Shown: in pieces, positions 60,279 through 64,000 of the stretch
Numbering within the stretch: position 1 is the stretch's first letter
Layout: each line of letters opens with the position of its first letter
Source of the DNA: Listeria cossartiae subsp. cossartiae
Lineage (GTDB): Bacteria; Bacillota; Bacilli; Lactobacillales; Listeriaceae
Assembly (NCBI RefSeq): GCF_014224155.1
Contig: NZ_JAASUI010000001.1
Span: 1,302,001 to 1,366,000, forward strand
DNA: 64,000 bases
Direction: 5' to 3'
The notes under the pieces: model-generated
The model's database searches: none
Told to the model about the DNA's origin: nothing
What the model saw: the letters and a program-made list of their open reading frames with translations, nothing else
Translations under genes and position numbers: made by a program

Positions 60279-60896
60279 TTAGAAATTAACCGAAAATTCT
60301 TCCCCCGGTGTAGCTGAATCTTCCAGAACAAGAATACCTTTTTCAGCAGGTGCATCAGGAATCGCAAGTTCGCGAGCGGCACATACCATACCAAAAGAAT
60401 CTTCCCCTCGCAGGTTAGATGGTTTAATAATCAAACCACTCGGCATAACTGCACCGATTTTAGCAACAACTACTTTTTGTCCAGCTTCAATGTTCGGGGC
60501 ACCACATACAATTTGCAGCACTTCTTCCCCTACATTAATCTGGCATACATTTAATTTGTCTGCATTAGGATGTTTTTCTTTCGATTCCACATAACCAACG
60601 ACAAACTTAGGAGATAAATCAGCAACGATTTCAGGTTCAAATCCCGCTTTTTCGATTACTCGATTCATTAACGCAACTAATTCTTCCGTTAATTCCACTT
60701 TCCCATTCGCTGTAATATCAAAGTATTTGGAGCTGTTAAAAATATTGAAGCCCGCTACTTCTTTTGTTTCGCGATCAAAAATGCGAGCCACGTCACCACG
60801 ACGCTCCCATTCACGATTTTCAAATGTTACTTCGCCAGTTTCGATTAGTAGAGTGTCCCCTACCCCTTTTTCATTATAAAATGCGTTTACTATCAC
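60279..60896 (-). CDS. ytpR: tRNA-binding OB-fold protein YtpR
   Basis: 205 aa: N-terminal DUF4479 part (about 1-85), then a PheT/EMAP-like tRNA-binding OB domain (about 90-200; VESKEKHPNADKLNVCQINVG, LRGEDSFGM). It is often mislabelled as Phe-tRNA synthetase beta because of the OB domain, but it has no synthetase core. The precise role is unknown. 5 nt behind ytpQ; last of ytpPQR. Confidence 0.9.
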   Translation of the reverse strand: MIVNAFYNEKGVGDTLLIETGEVTFENREWERRGDVARIFDRETKEVAGFNIFNSSKYFDITANGKVELTEELVALMNRVIEKAGFEPEIVADLSPKFVVGYVESKEKHPNADKLNVCQINVGEEVLQIVCGAPNIEAGQKVVVAKIGAVMPSGLIIKPSNLRGEDSFGMVCAARELAIPDAPAEKGILVLEDSATPGEEFSVNF

Positions 60897-60901
60897 GTCT
60901 T

Positions 60902-61702
60902 CTACTCCTTTAATCTGTTTTTTGCCATTATAAATATCGGTTCAAGTTTACCATTATTATAGACAAATGGCAAAGAGGTAATTGGTACGAGCCCATCCGC
61001 AAAGAAATCCATCGTCATATGCGCTAAAACGTCGTAACCGGTATTATCTTGAATATCACCAATAATTAAGACATCTTGATGCGGTACGGCTAGCACCATT
61101 TCACCCGTTAGTTTCTCGCGCATTTCACGGAGAAACGCCTCATTTAGCAAGCGGCTTGCATCGTAACCATCATTTGTACGCACGAAATAAAAATCGTTAC
61201 CGTTGACCGAATCTTTTTTCAGCGGAATCTCTAGTTTAGCTAGATTACGGAAAGCAGCTTCTTTTATTTCTTTGTGTGTTAAATTCGCTTTTTCAAGCAT
61301 ATTTTCTTCGATGAAACGATATGATTTCCCTAAATCGAACGCATAGAAAATTTTTGTTTCTGCTGTGTGCTCATCCGTTAACAACACTTCCCCTGCTTTC
61401 GTTTTACTAGGGAATGAAGTCGCACGGACAACCGGGTAGATATTCGACTTATTCGTTTGAAGGTCGACATTTCCCGCAGCAGCTCGAAAACCTTCTTCAA
61501 CATAATATACTATTTTTTCAATCGCAGCATCTCCATCGTTTTCGTAGTTCGCGATGATTTGCGGGATTGTTAGCGTTACTTTTTTGCCATCTTGTGTAAC
61601 CGAAAGTGCGTCATTATCTCGATTGTACGAAAACCACCGATTCGGCGCAGCTAGTTCTTTTTCTAGTCGTTCTTTCATTTTCAGCGTGGTCATTTTCGCC
61701 AT
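60902..61702 (-). CDS. ytpQ: DUF1444 protein YtpQ
   Basis: 266 aa, soluble, no signal or membrane segment. Matches the DUF1444 family, which is fixed between a thioredoxin gene and ytpR in Bacillus and Listeria. No catalytic motif is recognisable. The ATG at 61702 follows GGGGAGG at 5 nt; the frame opens at 61720. Confidence 0.88.
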   Translation of the reverse strand: MAKMTTLKMKERLEKELAAPNRWFSYNRDNDALSVTQDGKKVTLTIPQIIANYENDGDAAIEKIVYYVEEGFRAAAGNVDLQTNKSNIYPVVRATSFPSKTKAGEVLLTDEHTAETKIFYAFDLGKSYRFIEENMLEKANLTHKEIKEAAFRNLAKLEIPLKKDSVNGNDFYFVRTNDGYDASRLLNEAFLREMREKLTGEMVLAVPHQDVLIIGDIQDNTGYDVLAHMTMDFFADGLVPITSLPFVYNNGKLEPIFIMAKNRLKE

Positions 61703-61736
61703 AGGTGCCTCCCCTTTCATAAAAAGCTGTCACTTT

Positions 61737-62048
61737 TTATATTGCAGCTAGGAAATCATTAATTTCTTCTTTTGTTTTTCTATCTTTGCTCACGAAACGC
61801 CCTACTTCTTCACCGTCTTCAAACGCTAGAAAACTAGGGATTCCAAAAATCGCTAAATCAGCGCATAAATCAATGAATTCATCTCGATCAACGTGATAAA
61901 AAGTGAAGTCTTCGTTTTCCGCTTCAATTTCCGGCATTACTGGTTCAATGTATTTACAGTCGCCACACCAATCAGCGCTAAACATGAAGACAGACTTACC
62001 TTCTGATTTGATATCGTTAAATTGTTCTACCGATTCCAAGTTTTTCAT
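61737..62048 (-). CDS. ytpP: Thioredoxin-like protein YtpP
   Basis: 103 aa thioredoxin fold with active site WCGDC (Cys28, Cys31) in place of WCGPC; the Asp should alter the redox potential. The cis-Pro is in FGIPSFLAF. The ATG at 62048 follows AAGGAGCGG. First of ytpP-ytpQ-ytpR; TAGAAT near 62075 is a possible -10. Confidence 0.93.
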   Translation of the reverse strand: MKNLESVEQFNDIKSEGKSVFMFSADWCGDCKYIEPVMPEIEAENEDFTFYHVDRDEFIDLCADLAIFGIPSFLAFEDGEEVGRFVSKDRKTKEEINDFLAAI

Positions 62049-62124
62049 TTTGATCCGCTCCTTTTTGTTTCATTCTAGTTAAATCCTAACTTTTAGCACG
62101 ACTTTCGTCCAGAATAACGCTCAT

Positions 62125-62159
62125 GAAAAAAGTCCGGCCCATTTAAGAGCCAAACCTTT
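62125..62159 (-). terminator. Terminator of pepA-small membrane gene
   Basis: Minus-strand AAAGGTTTGGCTC / GGGCCGGACTTT stem with one bulge and wobbles, then T6. Confidence 0.7.
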
Positions 62160-62377
62160 CACCTTACCTTAGAGCGCGCTTTTTTCTTTTCTAAATAATC
62201 ACCCACATAACCAAAAACCAAGGTCATCAAGCCCGCGATTAAAGTGGTGATTACCCAGCCAAGTTCTGCATCGCGAAAATACGGCATATGAGTTGCATAG
62301 CCTACTAGTGATACTAAACTCGCTGCCAAAAGCAACCAACCAACTAGCAATACCGGTTTTTTCATTATTTTACGCAT
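62159..62377 (-). CDS. Small two-TM membrane protein
   Basis: About 72 aa from the ATG at 62377: two membrane segments (about 8-27 and 38-59) and a very basic C-terminus (KKKARSKVR). It overlaps the M42 peptidase stop by 8 nt in another frame. No good ribosome site; ATG 62365 is an alternative, so translation may depend on coupling. No function known to me. Confidence 0.65.
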   Translation of the reverse strand: MRKIMKKPVLLVGWLLLAASLVSLVGYATHMPYFRDAELGWVITTLIAGLMTLVFGYVGDYLEKKKARSKVR

Positions 62378-63443
62378 TGTTTTTAATAGTTTCAAAAGTT
62401 GTTTTATCCAAACCACGAATAAGCGTTGTAATCATTTCTTTCGCAGCAGCGTAGTCATCCACATGTAAAATCGAGTTGGATGAGTGAATATATCTAGCCG
62501 GAACACCGATTACTGCACTTGGAATCCCACTTAATGATGTGTGCACTTTACCAGCATCCGTACCACCAGGAGAAACGAAATATTGGTATGGAATTTTATT
62601 CGTTTCCGCTGTGTCTAGTAAAAATTCACGCATACCGCGGTGCATAATCATCGTCCGATCAAAAATGCGTAATAAGAAACCTTGTCCAATTTGACCAAAT
62701 TGCGATTTATTTCCAGTTGTATCGTTGGCAGGACTGGCATCTAGCGCGAAGAATAAATCTGGTTTAATCATGTTAGCACTAACACCAGCCCCGCGAAGTC
62801 CAACCTCTTCTTGTACGTTAGCTCCAGCAAAAAGTGTATTTGGTAATGATTCACCTTTTAATTCTTTCATAAGTTCGATTGCAAGACCAACGCCGTAACG
62901 ATTATCCCATGCTTTTGCTAAAATTTTCTTCGGATTGGCAAGTGGTGTGAATTCTGCTACCGGAACGATAAATTGCCCAGGTTTAATACCGATTTTTTCT
63001 GCATCCGCTTTATCATCTGCACCAATATCAATCAGCAAGTTTTTAGGATCTGTCGGTTTGCTACGTTCTGCTTCCGATAATAAATGTGGCGGAACAGATG
63101 CAACTACGCCAATTACTGGACCATTCGGCGCCATAATTTGCACTCGTTGTGCTTGTAAAACTTGTGGATTCCAACCACCGATTGTTTGAAAACGGATTAA
63201 ACCATTGTCCGTAATTTGCGTGACCATAAAGCCAACTTCATCCATATGAGCCGCAACAAGCACACGCGGGCCCTCTTCTGCTCCGTGACGCACGCCAAAA
63301 ATGCCACCTAAGCCATCTTGAATAATTTCATCGGAAACTGGTTCAAGTTCTTTTCGCATAAAAGCACGAATTCGATGTTCATCGCCCGAAGTCCCTTGAA
63401 GTTCCGTTAATTCTTTAAACATTGCTAACGTTTCTTTTTCCAT
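62370..63443 (-). CDS. M42-family metallo-aminopeptidase (YtoP-like)
   Basis: 357 aa, usual length of glutamyl-aminopeptidase/PepA-type M42 enzymes, which form large tetrahedral complexes. Metal and catalytic residues: His-x-Asp in AAHMDEVGF, Asp in WDNRYGVG, Glu-Glu in [10 protein letters not shown], Asp in FALDASP, His in [12 protein letters not shown]. The ATG at 63443 follows GAGATGA. Cytosolic peptide breakdown is expected. Confidence 0.93.
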   Translation of the reverse strand: MEKETLAMFKELTELQGTSGDEHRIRAFMRKELEPVSDEIIQDGLGGIFGVRHGAEEGPRVLVAAHMDEVGFMVTQITDNGLIRFQTIGGWNPQVLQAQRVQIMAPNGPVIGVVASVPPHLLSEAERSKPTDPKNLLIDIGADDKADAEKIGIKPGQFIVPVAEFTPLANPKKILAKAWDNRYGVGLAIELMKELKGESLPNTLFAGANVQEEVGLRGAGVSANMIKPDLFFALDASPANDTTGNKSQFGQIGQGFLLRIFDRTMIMHRGMREFLLDTAETNKIPYQYFVSPGGTDAGKVHTSLSGIPSAVIGVPARYIHSSNSILHVDDYAAAKEMITTLIRGLDKTTFETIKNNA

Positions 63444-63477
63444 TAATAATCATCTCTTTCCGTCTGAAATCTCTCTT

Positions 63478-63486
63478 ATTATAGCA
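63478..63486 (-). promoter_or_regulatory. M42 peptidase promoter (extended -10)
   Basis: Minus-strand TGC TATAAT, hexamer 63478-63483. Confidence 0.6.
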
Positions 63487-63569
63487 AATAATATCTGTTT
63501 CCGCTCGCCTCACTTCTCCATTTTTCGGAAAGCGCGTTCAAAAATCCTTTTATAATCAAAAATTTGTAG

Positions 63570-63575
63570 TATAAT
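63570..63575 (+). promoter_or_regulatory. ytzB -10 element
   Basis: TATAAT with a weak upstream -35 (CTTTTA region). It starts just ahead of a leader hairpin. Confidence 0.5.
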
Positions 63576-63579
63576 GATT

Positions 63580-63609
63580 AAAAGAGATGTTCCGAGGAGC
63601 ATCTTTTAA
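63580..63609 (+). other. Hairpin at 5' end of ytzB mRNA
   Basis: AAAAG...ATGTTC / GAGCAT...CTTTT with loop CGAG and a 2-nt bulge, beginning about 5 nt after the predicted start site. It is probably a 5' stabiliser, since the T tract is only four long. Confidence 0.4.
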
Positions 63610-63640
63610 AAAGAATAGGAAACACTAGGGAGGAAAAGCG

Positions 63641-63952
63641 ATGAACTGGAAAGCTTTCATTGCAGGCGTTGGAGCAGGAGCGGCGGCTGGACACCTTGTT
63701 TATCATTATTTACTTAGCGATAAAACAATTTCAGGGGATGTCATCTTAGAGAATGTCAAAGATGCATTCAAACAAGAAGGACCAATTGAAGGTTCTTGGA
63801 TTCAACTTAAAAAGCAACATTACAAAAAATTCGCGATTGACACTTTCGTTTACCACGGCGGAATTACATGTATTCGCGAAGGCGAGAAAAAGCAATTTGA
63901 ATTTATCGCAGACGCTAACACAGGAACAATCATTGATGTATATTTAGCATAA
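63641..63952 (+). CDS. PepSY-domain protein, YtzB-like
   Basis: 103 aa: N-terminal hydrophobic, Gly/Ala-rich membrane segment (about 4-25), then a small PepSY-type domain (about 33-103) ending in TGTIIDVYLA, the usual PepSY finish. PepSY domains are thought to inhibit peptidases locally. The ATG at 63641 follows GGGAGG. It is divergent from the M42 aminopeptidase gene, but that enzyme is cytosolic, so a functional link is unproven. Confidence 0.85.
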   Translation: MNWKAFIAGVGAGAAAGHLVYHYLLSDKTISGDVILENVKDAFKQEGPIEGSWIQLKKQHYKKFAIDTFVYHGGITCIREGEKKQFEFIADANTGTIIDVYLA

Positions 63953-63956
63953 AATT

Positions 63957-63991
63957 AAAAACGACTACCCATTTTTGGGAGTCGTTTTTTT
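63957..63991 (+). terminator. ytzB terminator
   Basis: AAAAACGACT / AGTCGTTTTTTT hairpin with inner CCC/GGG and a T-rich tail, directly behind ytzB. Confidence 0.93.
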
Positions 63992-64000
63992 AACGGATAA

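Overview
The window is a low-GC Firmicute chromosome segment from Listeria sensu stricto, most likely L. monocytogenes or a very close relative. This rests on recognising the protein sequences and on the gene order, which matches my memory of the region lmo1556 to lmo1612 of strain EGD-e; no database was searched. Nearly every gene is on the minus strand. There is no prophage, insertion sequence, CRISPR array, rRNA or tRNA.

Layout by plus-strand coordinates: heme synthesis hemC (cut by the window start) and hemA; GTPase ysxC; thrS with a T-box; replication genes nrdR-dnaB-dnaI and polA-mutM-coaE; citrate synthase and isocitrate dehydrogenase; glycolytic pfkA and pykA; fatty-acid accD-accA; dnaE; a ytkL-ytoI-nrnA operon; divergent pepQ; ald; uspA; ytxK-ackA; sppA-RDD-tpx; nadK; a small accessory islet; argCJBDF; nifZ-thiI (sulfur transfer to tRNA); ezrA; a plus-strand pair (free methionine sulfoxide reductase and rpsD); tyrS with a T-box; ccpA; DAHP synthase aroA; the ytxG/ytxH stress pair; aminopeptidase ampS; a 2-Cys peroxiredoxin; murC; sftA; ytpP-ytpQ-ytpR; an M42 aminopeptidase; ytzB.

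Most transcription units end in clear intrinsic terminators, several of them shared by convergent genes. Many promoters have an extended -10 (TGn) element. Readable regulation includes two T-boxes, a consensus cre just downstream of the ccpA promoter, a cre-like palindrome upstream of pykA, a near-perfect PerR box before the peroxiredoxin, SigB-type promoters before uspA and ytxG, and a likely S4-binding leader on rpsD.

The least ordinary stretch is 36516-37441. Between the nadK and argF terminators, a promoter of its own drives a 35-codon coiled-coil ORF that overlaps a two-TM membrane-protein gene. That gene is split by one extra A in a seven-A run. I do not recognise either protein. The rest is conserved housekeeping sequence. 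Other items worth checking are a DnaI without cysteines, the absence of hemX between hemA and hemC, and structured leaders on pfkA and murC.
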